Source: Aplectana chamaeleonis (lineage: Eukaryota; Nematoda; Chromadorea; Rhabditida; Cosmocercidae). Taken from it: a DNA stretch of 64,000 nt. The notes under the pieces were generated by a model. That model made no database searches. It was given only the letters and a program-made list of their open reading frames with translations, and was not told where the DNA came from. The stretch lies in the NCBI GenBank assembly GCA_029168955.1, contig JAPDOI010001074.1, positions 62,001-126,000 on the forward strand, in the 5' to 3' direction. Every line of letters starts with the position of its first letter. Positions within the stretch are counted from its first letter, which is position 1. Below, one piece after another: positions 1 to 11,880 of this stretch. Position numbers and translations under genes: made by a program.

Positions 1-76
1 CTCATTGAGAGTGTTCCTTTCAAGACGTCGTTGTAGGAGTAGAACCTGCTGGGATCACTCACGTCAGACCAATTAA

Positions 77-625
77 AGGCAGTGGTCGCCATAAAATATG
101 CTCGTCTTCTTTTCCTCTGTAAACCCTTTTCTGGGTTTAGAGTAGTAGGACCAACGAGAAAAAATCGTGAAAAAAACACTGTTTTGAGCCCAATTTGAAG
201 CCTGAATTTTCTGGTCTTTTGATGGTGGACGAGCTCACTCCACATCTTCGGCATCGATGATCTCTGGTATCAAGAAGATCAGCTGGCTTGAAATTGAATT
301 TCCATCAATGAACATTATCCTTCGGACTCGTCTAAGCTAAACATTGACTGAAGTGCTTGCTTTCATTGGTCAACTTTTTTCATCACGTAAATTTGAATTT
401 ATTTCTTCCTCTGAATGTCGATAATTTTTGACTGTTCGCTCAACATGAGGCTGCGATTTTTTTTTGCAGCGCTGTGCACGTGTGCATGGACTAGTATCTT
501 TGGGCCCTATAAACACTAATTCTAGCCCGTTTTCTTCGCGCTACCATCATAGTTTTCAGCTGTTTTCTATCTAAGCTGATTTTTGTAGTTTTTTTAGATA
601 ACGTTTTTCATCGCGACCACTGGCT
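77..625. repeat. TTAA-flanked TIR element, subfamily X
   Basis: The ends are inverted: the left begins AGGCAGTGGTCGCCATAAAA and the right ends TCGCGACCACTGGCT. TTAA stands on both sides (73-76 and 626-629). The interior shares phrases such as gatcagctggct and gatggtggacgagctcactccacat with 4000-4660 and 29220-29783. No transposase is visible, so this is a non-autonomous (MITE-like) copy. A TTAA target is known for piggyBac elements, but a TA target plus one more palindromic base fits equally well. Confidence 0.6.
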
Positions 626-683
626 TTAACGGAGGAGTTGGACCCGACAGCGAGATCAGTAGTACACAAGGGGAGAAGCTGCC

Positions 684-1590
684 TTACAAAACTAATTTGT
701 GGCACAAACTGCAGTAGAAGGTGCTGCAAATACGCTGCGGGTCTCTGTGTCCTCGGGTTCGTTTACTGTTGTGCGAAACTTCAACCTCACCAGTGGGTGA
801 GTGTGTTTTCTTAAAATGGAGATGACCGCTGGTTTTTCTCCATGAATCTTCGATTGCGGCAGATAGGGAATTGCAGAAAAATACCAGTCTCTGCAACAAG
901 GTCACTAATGGATCTACTCCGTCGCGGGGAATGCTAAAATTTTCTTAATCTGAGGACATTGCAGCGAGTTATAAGAATGCGTCGCTATTTCAACAAAAGC
1001 ACTGCAACAAAATGTCTCTCTAACTTTGAGTTTATACACGGATGTAAGAGCCGCATGATATATTTTTACGTAGAGTTTTGAGAGATTGGCATTCAACCTT
1101 CCTAATTCGCCCCTACATCGTACTCGCGGAACCCATTCCGCTTTCGATGCCCATTGGGGTGAAGTGATTTGTGTTCAAGATCCGCCAAATGTGTCCACTC
1201 GGCACACACTACCGCAGTGCATAATGTATCCGGAAAGAGGCGGAGGGAACGACTCCCCTCGGACAAAACAATTCCGTTGTCCTCGGAACGCAATATATGC
1301 GCGGATATGAGGTTACGAATATGAGTATTATTACACGCGCCTGCTTAACACTATTCTATTCATTGGCGTTCATTCGGAGGTCGAAGTTCCCCGCGGATTT
1401 CTTCTTTATCCCTTGACTGCACTTTCACACACATGTTTCGAATGTTTGGGATGAATTCTTCCCCCACTTAGAATTCAGAAGTGTATGTGCAAGAAATTTG
1501 TTTTGTGAACGTATTTGCATTTTTCTAGCATATCACAAATGAACATTCACTTTGCTTTTGAACAGATACACAGAGTCTCCTCATACCATT
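684..1590. other. Gene-free stretch, nothing recognised
   Basis: Only short open frames without recognisable domains or paired splice signals are seen. I could not identify a repeat or RNA gene here. Confidence 0.4.
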
Positions 1591-1597
1591 TAGTTAA

Positions 1598-2048
1598 AGG
1601 CAGGGTTCTCGATAAAATCGGTTGTTTTGTTATCTCCATGGAATGGTAGACGTGGCCATCACAAGAACAGAAATAAGTGAAAAATTGGAGAAAAAAACGC
1701 TCAGGAGCAAGTTATTGCTTGGTGTCCTCCCGCCCCCCAAGTATCGAGATTTGTGTGAAAGCCTGTTTTGTCAACTTTTATTTTGCTTCTTAAGTAATTT
1801 CTGAGCATTTCTGGAGACTACTGACTACTTGAACAGCAAAATAAAAGGCGAATAAACAAAGCATTAATAAAAATCTCGTTAATTAGGGGGTCGGCCGACA
1901 TCGGTAATTAGCTGTTATACATACTTCGTTTTTGAGCGTTTTTCCCACGAATTTCCGGGTTTTTTTGACTTATTTTTACTTTTGTGATGACCAAATCTAC
2001 ATTCTCATGAAGAGGGCTCAAAAGTAGTTTATATCGCGAACCCTGCCT
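1598..2048. repeat. TTAA-flanked TIR element, subfamily Y
   Basis: The left end AGGCAGGGTTCTCGATAAAA is mirrored by ATCGCGAACCCTGCCT on the right. The left flank is TTAA and the right is TTGA. The interior (lettactcctgc-type cccgcccccaagta segment and gatggccagatctacc-like segment) is shared with 38480-39355. The right end directly abuts the next element of the same superfamily, so two insertions lie head to tail. No coding capacity is seen. Confidence 0.55.
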
Positions 2049-2052
2049 TTGA

Positions 2053-2670
2053 GGCAGTGTTCACGATGATTTTCGTTCCTGAGTTTCTCTCTTAGAACAA
2101 AGCGGGAGCCACCAAGTGTTACCATAATCACGAGGCAAAAACAGCTCTAAAACGCCTTTTCCGGTGAAATTATTTTCTGGTCTGGACTATGTAGTTGTAC
2201 GGAAGTATGAACATGTTCTCGGTGGTTGTGAAGGGTGAAAATTGGGGTCAATTAAAATGAAAGATTATTCTATGCAAAGCAGTATTAGACAGGGAGTGAT
2301 GGAAAGAGAGGAGCAACAGGGAGTAGAGAATTGCAAATCACGGGTCTTGAAAAGTTTTATTGTTACAAGAAACCGTTCCTGTAAGAGTGTAGAGGCGGGG
2401 TGAGAGCAAAAGGGAATACACTTCTGACGCGTTTCCCCCAATTTTTTCATTATTTCAACTCTTGCACGATTTTTTGGTTGTTTTTTTGCTGTAACTGCAG
2501 TTCAACGTCGCAGTGCACGTTATGGTATGCGCCCGCGTTTTCTCCCGCGTATGGTGGCGGGGTTTTCTCGCCCGGAGCCAAGCGTTTTGCGATATTTCAA
2601 CTCTACTCTGGGGCCAAGCAATCGATATAGCAGATAATCACGAAATTGAAGATAATCGTGAACACTGCCT
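2053..2670. repeat. TTAA-type TIR element, subfamily W
   Basis: It begins GGCAGTGTTCACGATGATTT and ends AATCGTGAACACTGCC. The interior closely resembles 55544-56027, including tatgcaaagcag and gaacatgttc. It shares its left flank with the right flank of the preceding element. It is non-autonomous, and its open frames are read-through of repeat DNA. Confidence 0.55.
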
Positions 2671-2699
2671 GAAAGTGAATAGACGGAGTTGTGGAGGAA

Positions 2700-3180
2700 G
2701 ATCGTAGGCCTGTTAGCCGGTGGTGTCGCGAACACAGTACAGCTCACTGCAAACTCTGAGAGCATCCCCCGCGATCGTTCACGGATAGATTCCCCTCGGT
2801 TTCTGGTAGGGGCCGAGAGGATACTAGCATGGGGCCATCGCGGAACGATTGCGAGAATCTGCCAGTCTCCAACCGAGAGCGTACCGCATCCATGCCCTCC
2901 CGGTTTTTTACCCGAGCGGGTGTTGCCCATCAGATCAACACGAAGCTATAGGGTATTGCCCGTACCGTATTTCGCGCTGCTTTACAAATCTGCACAGCAT
3001 GAGAACGCAGAACCGGGGGTAAACGATCACGGCACCATTGCGGATCGCGAGTGCACCACGGTACTAGCGCGGTAAACCTCTCAACGATCGCGGTACCATC
3101 ACGGTACGAGATCGAAATTGTCAACGGATAGGTCAATTGGGCTATCGCGGATCGCGGGAGCATCACTGTACTAGCGCCAA
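2700..3180. repeat. GC-rich CGATCGCGG-type repeat, copy A
   Basis: The segment is dense in CGATCG, GATCGCGG and GGTACC-like palindromic words. It reappears in inverted orientation at 19668-20385; both copies share 'tcaacggataggtcaattggg', 'atcagatcaacacgaagctata' and 'cggtttctggtaggggccgag' in parts. Open frames up to 136 codons cross it on both strands but show no domain and are explained by the GC-rich composition. Confidence 0.5.
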
Positions 3181-3985
3181 AGAATCTCTCAGAAAAGGTC
3201 GCACCTCGTCATTTCACTAAAATAATTTTGATAAGCAGACCATATTTACTTAATTCCGAAAAAAAAATTCCTTAAAAATGTGATGTTCTCGCACGAAACC
3301 TTCTCCAAGTGGGCACTGTGTTGCAGATCGGCTGGAAAATTACCAACGCTCATGCTTGCTTGTTTCAATACTTCTGCCGATTTGAGAAACCTGTGAATGA
3401 CTCATATGTGCCAAGAAAACCGAATCTCTCACGAGCACAAGTGCTGAGTGGCGGTGAAGGAAACAGCTGTTGTTGTTGTTGGAGGAGGCATTTTGGAGAT
3501 GACGTGATCCGAGTGGGTGGTCAGAAGACATTTCGATGAGCATGTCAGACGGCTTTTCTCTCTCGCAGTTATCAGTTCGACAATCAAATCCCTCTGAACA
3601 ATGCTTTTGTTTTCTTTTTTGTGTCCTGAACTACATTTTTGCGAGCCGCAGCTCTGGAAATGTGCATATGTCTTGCGTATCCCAGATGTAGTCCTCCTTG
3701 GGTGTGTAATGTGAAAACAGTGTCCACACTCCGTTCCAATTTTATCCATCAACACGACTATGCTGTTCTGCAGACCTGTTAGCTCAAGCTGTGTTGAAGA
3801 GTGGAATGGTTCAGAAATTGTTGAATCATAGTGAAACAGAGCTTTTCTTGCTGTATTTACTTCCTGAACGTCTTAATCAACACTCTATGGTGCATTTTTT
3901 TCACAGTTAGTTTGCCTTTGTCCAGGTGTTTTCGCAAGGCAAATCCATCAAAAGATCAACTGTGCATGCATATATTTATTACCTT
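3181..3985. other. Gene-free stretch, nothing recognised
   Basis: Open frames on both strands overlap one another and show no domain or paired splice sites. Confidence 0.35.
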
Positions 3986-3989
3986 TGGG

Positions 3990-4660
3990 TAGTAACGGTG
4001 AGGGCTCTTTCCACCAGCGATAAAATATGCGCGTCCTCTTTTCCTCTCGAAACCCATTTCCTGGATTCAGCGTAGTAGGACCTATAAGAAAGAATTGCGA
4101 AAAAACCCTGTTCTGGGCCAAATTTTCAGCCTGAACTCTCCTGTCTTTGATGGTGGGCGAGCTCACCCCACATCATCGGCTGCGATGATGGGGGGGGGGT
4201 AAGCTCGTCCACCATCAAAGACAGGAAAGTTCAGACTCTAATATCGTATCAAGAACATATATCTCTAATATCGAGAACATCAGCTGGCTCTAAATGGGAA
4301 TCCAATCATTGGACAATACAATGGCTTTCGGACTAATTTTTTTGCTCGAATATTTCTCTCTTTGTCGAGTTGAATACTGAATAAAAGGCTTGCTTGCATT
4401 ATTCAATTATTTTCTTTGGTCAAATTTGTATAAATTTCTGGCTGTGAACTTCAATGATTTTTGAATGCCCAACATGAGACTCCGATCATTTCGGGCGGAG
4501 TTGTGCACGTGTTCACGAATTGTTTTATTTAGGATACCGATCGCTCTAGTTATAGCCCGTTTCTTGCCGCGTGACCTTTGTGGTCTTTTAGCCGTTTGCG
4601 GATCAAGCTGATACTTATGTTCTTTCCACAACTTTCTTCTGCCTTTAGAGGCACAGTACA
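3990..4660. repeat. Degenerate subfamily X copy with internal inverted repeat
   Basis: The body (gcgataaaatatgcgcgtcctc, aaacccatttcctgg, gatggtgggcgagctcacc) matches the element at 77-625, but the left terminus is eroded. At 4131-4232 a roughly 30-bp segment around ctgtctttgatggtgg is repeated in inverse orientation, separated by a run of about 10 G. This is a partial internal inversion. Confidence 0.45.
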
Positions 4661-6322
4661 CCCTCAGATATGAATTTTGAGGTTTTCATGTAATTGTGTA
4701 GAAGGCCCTTCCTGTATAACACGTTCCAAATGCGAGATCTCAATTCCTCCAAATAAGCGAGATATAGGCCACCACCACGGGCCCGACCCCCTCCATCCAC
4801 CATTACAGGCCCGGCCCCTCCTGATTTTTGATCTCGATAGCGGCTAGATGAGTGGATGATTTTTAACTGCGTCGTCGCTCTTCACTCCTTTTTCGACCTA
4901 TCTCCTCATCCTGTTTTGCTCTCGTGCAGCGACTGCGAATCAAGAGAAATACAGGCCTGAGACAAGTCGTCCACCAAATTTTTGCTCTCAAAATACAGGC
5001 ATTTTCAAGGAGCCATATCCCGGTTCGTAGGGGGTGTTGGACGATCTTGGAAATACCATTGGTGTCAGAGTGTGACCCTCTCCAGGATAAGGATAAAACC
5101 TAGAAAAAAATAATTTCTGGGTGTCCTATGCCTTCAAGCACAGCAAAATACTTTTTAAATTCTGGTTGCACCTTATATATAACGGAAGCTAAGATCTTAG
5201 GTTGTTTCAGCTTTCTCAACGCATCATTGTATACCCACCCCTCCTCGATGAAAAAAAACAAAGAATTCGTGAGCCCATGAGTAGATGTGAAATTCACTCC
5301 AATGCATTCTCTGTGGAGGAATCTCTTGCAACTAGGTCAGGAATGTGTGGCCACTTACATAGTGTTTGCAATTCGATTCGTACTTGTAAATTCTCTGGAA
5401 CTGAATCACTTCGTTGCACTCCATGCGATTGTTTAGGTGAAACGCTGCAGTCCCGTTAGTTGAAAGGAACCCGATGCGCTTTCTCTGCTAGTACATACAT
5501 ACAATCGCAGTAATATTCTCCATTTCCTCTCTCTACAGTTTTGACTTTTGTGAGATCTCATAGATTTTGGAAACACTTCTAGATTTACACTTGATATCAA
5601 AGACAGTCAGAAGAACACGAACATTTCTGGCAAGCATAATCGTAACAGAAACAACTTGGAACACTGGTTGGCAGGCATGTAGCACCTTAAAAATCATTTT
5701 TGCGGGTACAATCACCCTAAAAATCCCAACTTTCAAATCCCACGGAACTGGTTAGCCACGGGGCGCTCTTGTGCGTCGTCTCGATCTGGTCTCTCTAAAG
5801 AGCCTCAATTTTTCCTATTTTTGCTGTTTTACTGTTTTATTGTTAACAGAGGCAGTGCATTCGACAAAAGAGCATCCAATTCTGAAAAATCTGGGCAGGT
5901 CAACTCACGAAAGTGGCTCTATCTCCAAGGAACCGCATGTATTCGAGAAGAGAAAAAACTCGTTTAAAATTCCTCCTGAGCACTCATTAGTGCAGCAGAG
6001 CTTACGCTTTGAACTTCTTCGGCACACAACTTTTTTGTGTTGATTTAATGAAAGACTTTTTAAAGAGGAGCGCTTTTTTGTGCATATGTTTCACCGTTAG
6101 AATCTCTTGAGGAGAAGAGTGTTCCTTTGGTTGAACAACTCTTCCATTTTGCGAGCGTGCTGATCTTGTGGGCAGACCGTGGAACACAGTTTTCACCCAC
6201 TTCCGAGCCGTTTTTCGTCGTTCTTCCCTTTTTAGTTTCCTTAGAAGGGCGCTGAGCTTGCGTTTCTACCAGAAAAAAAATCTTTTTTTTTCCTTTTTGT
6301 GTTCCTCACTTCGTGAATGCAG
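4661..6322. other. Gene-free stretch, nothing recognised
   Basis: No repeat family found elsewhere in the window, RNA gene or convincing exon is seen. A short cysteine-containing frame at 5202-5459 has no paired splice sites or recognisable domain. Confidence 0.35.
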
Positions 6323-6462
6323 GTATGTATGTATGTATGTATGTATGTATGTATGTATGTATGTATGTATGTATGTATGTATGTATGTATGTATGTATGT
6401 ATGTATGTATGTATGTATGTATGTATGCATGCATGTATGTATGTATGTATGTATGTATGTAC

Positions 6463-6493
<31 letters not shown>

Positions 6494-6642
6494 TGTATGT
6501 ATGTATGTATGTATGTATGTATGTATGTATGCATGTATGTATGTATGTATGTATGTATGTATGTATGTATGTATGTATGTATGTATGGTGGTATGTATGT
6601 ATGTATGTTTGTATGTATGTATGTATGCATGCATGTATGTAG
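6323..6642. repeat. (ATGT)n tetranucleotide microsatellite
   Basis: About 320 bp of ATGT repeats carry a few interruptions (GCATGC, ACAT, GGTGGT). The tract is open in several frames on both strands (Met-Tyr-Val-Cys and His-Thr-Tyr-Ile repeats). These frames are a property of the tetranucleotide and are not genes. Confidence 0.97.
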
Positions 6643-7221
6643 GGCTTTCGCTTCACGCTGTCGAGCTCCTTCTATAACCAACCAGGCCCTGCATTCCTCC
6701 TCCATAATCATTATGAAGAGCTCTCTCTTCTTGATTTTTAGTACATACATGCCTTACTGCCGTGAACTCATGTGAGACTTACACCATGAATCAAATATTA
6801 GGAAATTGTGGTGAACCACTCCTGTCGCTCTAGGGCTGCTTAAATCCATTTTCGCACTTCTCTAGTGATTGTGTAACTCCTACATGTCTTGTGAGAAGTA
6901 AGACATGGCTGATGCCAAATATGTCTTTGCGCAATCGAACGGACCATTTTAAGGCAAGTTACGGCTAACAGTCGTAATTTGTAGCCTTTCCTATGCTTCT
7001 CGAAAAAACTAGAGCCGGTGATGGGCGTATTGCAAGAAAGACTGTGTATTTTGATGTTTCTGAATATTTAATGCCTTCAAAAACATCAAATTTCGGTCTT
7101 CAAGAGGCCTCAGCTTAACTGGATTTAATGTAGATTTGTGCTTGCCAGATCATACCCGTTAACGAGTGATTGCTGTTGTGTCTACACAGTTCATGTGTGA
7201 ATAGCTGAGGGATGCAGGGCT
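6643..7221. other. Gene-free stretch, nothing recognised
   Basis: No repeat shared with the rest of the window and no convincing exon is visible. Confidence 0.35.
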
Positions 7222-7300
7222 GGGTGTCGGTAGTGTAATGGTAACACTCTCGCCCGGTAAGCGATGCACTACTGGTTCCATTCCTGCCTAACTAACACCC
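7222..7300 (+). tRNA. Degenerate tRNA-like sequence (possible tRNA pseudogene)
   Basis: GGGTGT at the left end can pair with ACACCC at the right end as an acceptor stem. GTGTAATGGTAACAC resembles a D-arm, and GGTTCCATTCC resembles a B-box and T-arm. The stem TCGC/GCGA encloses a seven-base loop whose middle reads GGT. The base before that triplet is C, where U33 is expected, and the T-stem pairs poorly. It is best read as a relic or a tRNA-derived repeat head, not a working tRNA. Confidence 0.3.
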
Positions 7301-9265
7301 AAGTTTTGTATTCAACTCACTCTCTTCTGATAACTTTGTATTTTATTTTACGCAATCACTCTAGCGTGCGATTCGAAGAGGCACAAGAGCGCATGAGGCA
7401 ATTTCGATACGTTGAAACAGGAAGCTTTCGTCTTTTTTTCTTCAGGAACGGAAACTTTTTAGTGAATAAGAGTAGGAAAACTGGAGGCACCAAGAACAGA
7501 GCGTGTACTTCTAGTCGTAGCACGCGAAACAGTCACATAATACCTTCGTAGAAAGAGCTTGTGATGAACATACGAAGATGGCTGTTTCAGTCTTACTTAA
7601 ACTCAGTCTCGTTCCCGTGTCCCTTTACGAGGTGCTCGATTCTGGTATGTAGTGAGGCCACTTTTTTGAATGAGACATTCAGTTAAACACCTTGTAAGAA
7701 GTTTTTGCAGTTATTACACGTGACAGGGAAATGAGCGAACCGTGAAACTTTGACGACCTTCGCCAATGAATGTTCTTCTGGAAAGAGTAAGGCTTTCAAA
7801 ATTTCCTATAGAGTGATTTATAGTATTTTTCGAGGGTATTAAAGGGAGACTTGTCCTAAGTCGAACACAGACAGTGTCAAATGATAAATTATTGAGCATG
7901 CACGAAGGGCTCTGAGCGAGTGCGTTCAACCATACTTCTCTATAGAAATTGTCGTTATTTCCCTCTTATCCCAATATCAAGCTCCTCGTAATTTCATTAG
8001 CCATTTAGCGCCATCGAAAATGATTTCCTATTGCCTGCAATCTTAAGTGGCACAGCGGTGGGTACGGGACAGCTGTTTATTGGTCAATACGCACCACCTC
8101 AATGTTGCAGTGTTGGACGTCCTCGCAGACATACATTACCTCCCTTCGCTTAAAAACCATGCCCTGATTTACATATAGAACGATCCTTATAAAGTTTGCC
8201 TCACCCCCTCTTGAGGCCATTTTCTTAAACCTTCTTATTCATGAGGTGAGTTCAGTCACCCTCATCACAGCGAACTGGTTATGCGTGGCACTGTCGTTTG
8301 TACAATGGCGGCATTTGACTATAGCGTTTGTCATCTGTGCGTGGTGTGCACTTGTGTGTACTTCGGTGTTAATACAGTACTTGACCGGGTCCTTAACGGA
8401 ATGAGCAGTCATAGAGAGGGGGGATTGCCTGCAACGGCGGGTAAAGGGTGAGGGGCGTTTAGCGGGGCGCGTGCAGGAAATGTGGGTGGTCATTACAGTC
8501 GGCTGACTGTATAACATAGTTGACCATAACTCTGTCAGCCACTAAATGGTAGGTGCCCGAGAGCAAACAAATGGATCTCGCCAATGCATGCACCACGATC
8601 TGCCCTACATGTTCGCCGACAAGCGACCTCGTCTTCAATCTCACTTCCTCCTCATCAAACCCCTATACCCGCACCAGACTGTGTCCTCTGTCTTGTAGTT
8701 AGGTTGTGTCTTTGTTCCGCCATCTAAAATAGCATGTATACAGACTGGTATTGAATTTCGTAATGCAGTCTGTCCGGCTTACTATTATGCAGTTCATTGC
8801 TTCAATTTTAACGAACCTTGTAGGCCCTCTTCGTGTCCTCGGAAGGTTTTTCCCTTTTCGCCAGTTGTTTTCCAGAAACCCGTCTTTACTCCATCACACC
8901 TTCTGAATTAAGGCTTTGTTGTCACCCACAGCCCGTTCTACTGTGAATATTTTCATTTCTTCCCAGTACACATTTCCAAGTAGTCTGAATTCTTTCCCCA
9001 TTGCCAGACTCTATAAGTAATAGTATTCGCTTCCATCTCACATCAAATGCACCACCACTGTGACCCAAAAAGGTAGTCGAATTTTTTCATCTATCTGAAG
9101 CTTTTCTTGAAGTTCTTTTTTCCTCAATCATCGCAGTGACTCAACTCTTTCTTCACAGAGCAACCGTTCCTTCTTTATAATCCCAACCCTACAGAACTTC
9201 TCTTGGTGAATCTTAAACTTGACGGGCTCCAGAACTACTGTGGTGGTTATCAAATTTGACAGGTC
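7301..9265. other. Gene-free stretch, nothing recognised
   Basis: Only short unrelated open frames occur. Nothing here matches the repeat families seen elsewhere in the window. Confidence 0.35.
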
Positions 9266-9269
9266 TTAA

Positions 9270-9851
9270 AGGCATCGTACACGATGAGAACCAAATTCCA
9301 TCTTTCGCGTTCGGACTGACTAGTGGGTCATAACAATACCACTCAGAAAGTCTGGAGTTTCAAAATCGCCTCTGAGTTAAGATTCGCTTATCTCAAAACG
9401 GCCTCCTGGGCTTGGGGGGCCGGCCTTAGGGTCGATCCGTTGTTACAAGGAACAAAACTCCGTGGTCGCCGCCGGCGATCGTGCGTTGACGCGTCGTAGA
9501 GCGCAATGCTCACGCCACTCGATTTCACACTCGACATCGATCGAAAGCAGCTAACAGCAATGGACGCAGCAGATGAGTAATCCTTCTTAATTTCGTTCAA
9601 GAACAAATGATCGCTGGTCTGAATGGCGTCCTCGGTGAATTTCGTGAAACTGTTCCTTGCGTTCTTTGGACAACTATCCCAAGTTGATGTCGGCGGGAAC
9701 TTCAAATTTGTTTTGAGCTTTCTTGAAATCGGTTTTTCTTGAAGAGTTGTTGTTTTTGAGGGGGGCGTTTTGCAACCTTTAGTCACTATAGGGATATAAC
9801 AACACGAAGACGTCAAAAACCCAAGTACGGTTTTCATCGTGTACGATGCAT
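9270..9851. repeat. TIR element with TTAA flanks, divergent ends
   Basis: The left end reads AGGCATCGTACACGATGA and the right TCATCGTGTACGATGCAT. TTAA lies at 9266-9269 and 9852-9855. The ends resemble the AGGCAGTGTTCACGATGA family, but the interior is different. The 149-codon minus-strand frame inside has no recognisable domain. Confidence 0.55.
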
Positions 9852-10153
9852 TTAAGAAAAACTGCTGGTCCCACTTTTTTTCGAAACACTGGTTCCCAAG
9901 AACTTCTTGTGGTGTTCACAGGAAATTTCTTCTTTCTACGCATTCGCTACTTCATCTCTCAACGAGACTGCCTCTTTTCCGATCATAAAAGCCTGGTGGC
10001 TGTGAAAGAAACCAGATGATTATCCCAGAGTCTGCGCCTTGCTCAAGTTCTCCGTCCTACTTTTAACCTACAGATTAGTATTGAAAGAGACCAGATTCAA
10101 GCATATTTCTCCTCACACTCTTTTGCTTTCACATTTTCTCACATAACGGAAGA

Positions 10154-10410
10154 TTCACCCCAATAATGTCAGGTGGCATTAGCATTTCAGGCAGCTCTAT
10201 CTGTCTTTAATTCTTACTAATAATCATGATTGGATACGTTTTCACTTCAAAAGACTCACGTTTTCTTTTTTCGTGTTTTTAGGTTCACCCCAATAATGTC
10301 AGGTGGCATTAGCATTTCAGGCAGCTCTATCTGTCTTTAATTCTTACTAATAATCATGATTGGATACGTTTTCACTTCAAAAGACTCACGTTTTCTTTTT
10401 TCGTGTTTTT
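10154..10410. repeat. Perfect 127-bp tandem duplication
   Basis: Bases 10154-10280 and 10284-10410 read identically, from TTCACCCCAATAATG to TCGTGTTTTT, separated by AGG (period 130). I saw no mismatch. Either the duplication is very recent or it is an assembly artefact. Confidence 0.95.
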
Positions 10411-10736
10411 TATGTTTCCTACCGCTTAGCATCTCTTGCAAATCATTTCTCATGTTCCTTGTTCGTAACTGGAGTCAATGAAATTACTGGCGCGAATCAC
10501 GATTCATATTTGTTCTTTTTCTTCCATTTCAGCCGCTCTTGAGGAAACCCTTGTGATAATCTCCGACTGTAGCCTTACTTCAAACCCTCTCTGGAAGCTT
10601 TTTTGAGGTTTCGAACCTTGCAAAGAGTCAGTTCCAGTTTTCGCATTCGTACCGCTCTCTCATTTTCATTACTCATCTATTTCCTCTGCGAGACTTCCAT
10701 ATGCGATGTTCACCTCCATGAAAGCCTCACATATTT

Positions 10737-11230
10737 ATTTATTTATTTATTTATAGATACGTCGTAAACGACGCGACAAAACTTCGAATGAACAGATCTG
10801 GTGTACAAATTCAACATACGAAACGAAAAGAAATCAGATAGAATGTACCCAAGTTTTGCGCATTGGGGGAGTTTGCGATGCTATTCCTAGCAATAACCTT
10901 TTCAACAGGAGAGGTCAATGGCGGAGACGCATAAAGTATATATCAGTAATAAATTAGCATCAAAACAATGGATCGATAGCTTGTCCGGTATTCAAATATG
11001 AAAAGCGCATTACTGCGCTAACCGTTGCGGTTATATAAGGAGCCCTACCCACCTGTGTTCCTAGGAGATAGTTCGATCCTCCCACCATGGACAGGTATCT
11101 GGGCCGAATTCTTTATAGTGGGGCAAGTGGCGAATGGGTAAGTAAGCCCTACCAACATGGGTTCCTTGGAGATCGCTCAATCCTCCCGCCATTGTAGGGT
11201 GTCTGTACATATGGGGCTTCTTTCTCTATG
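10737..11230. repeat. (ATTT)n-headed dispersed repeat with internal direct repeat
   Basis: A short (ATTT)n run leads into tacgtcgt-type sequence, the same junction as at 44985-45012. Further on, an approximately 65-bp segment (gccctaccnacntgngttcct ... gatcctccc) occurs at 11041-11101 and again at 11146-11210. The phrase TAGTTCGATCC is weakly B-box-like, so a tRNA-derived SINE is possible but not shown. Confidence 0.35.
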
Positions 11231-11281
11231 AGATGCTACGAAAGACTGATATCATTACAGACTCGCTCCGAATTTTCATTC

Positions 11282-11340
11282 AGCTCTGTGTTGTAGCGAA
11301 TGACACGGAATTCCATGTCATTCGCTACAAGACAGAGCTC
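11282..11340. repeat. Short near-perfect hairpin
   Basis: AGCTCTGTGTTGTAGCGAAT is mirrored by ATTCGCTACAAGACAGAGCT around GACACGGAATTCCATGTC. The arms are about 29 bp with one or two mismatches. It is probably a collapsed fold-back element. Confidence 0.8.
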
Positions 11341-11709
11341 ATGCCTGCGATCGCTTTCAGTTCTACCGTCAAATAGATAAGGTGGAGCTGTTCTCATTGC
11401 AGCTGCTCTCAAAAAAACATTACTCATGCGGGTAGATTACAAAGAATACTGTCGTTTCCAATGAAGACTTTGATTAATTGCCCACCATAAGTAGAAAGAC
11501 CTTCGCTCGCTGACCGTGTCGATAACCATTCTTCCCTGAAACTTCGACTATTCCAACGAGAATACTTTGCGAGCTCAGAGGAAAATGGAGCGTAGTCATG
11601 TTTGTAAGGCATAATGTCTCGCTGAGACAAAAGTTTGCTTCAAGTAATTTTTTCCATCTTCTACTTACTAGGCATTGTACGCCACAGGGTCGATGCAATA
11701 ATGTGCCCT

Positions 11710-11880
11710 AAAGACACAATACTTACTCAGTAGCAATTTTTAAATCATGGTCTGGTGGCCATGAATGGCAACGCTGCCAAGCGTGAAACCCGAATTCGCT
11801 CCAATAACCAAGGCGAACTGAGGAAAAAGTTGACCACACCCCCAGAAAAAAAAGGCCACTCCCTCCCACAAGTTTTCAAT
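11710..11880. repeat. Dispersed repeat, also at 13918-14050
   Basis: The order of phrases aaagacacaat, actcag, aattttt, ccaccatg-like, aattc.gctccaa and aaaaagttg is shared with 13918-14050, at clearly less than full identity. No TIR was identified. Confidence 0.45.

Noticed and set aside
2520..3166. Overlapping ORFs of 78-136 codons
   Set aside because: They lie in the GC-rich repeat that also occurs inverted at 19.7-20.4 kb.
4188..4200. Long G runs (also near 15750, 17090, 17485, 50010, 52500, 63010) as G-quadruplex sites
   Set aside because: They are single homopolymer runs without the four spaced G-tracts expected; their length may vary by sequencing error.
6168..6775. Several 100-170-codon frames of MYVC or HTYI repeats on both strands
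   Set aside because: They are translations of an (ATGT)n microsatellite and are open in several frames at once.
9388..9837. 149-codon minus-strand ORF
   Set aside because: It lies wholly inside a TIR element and shows no transposase motifs.
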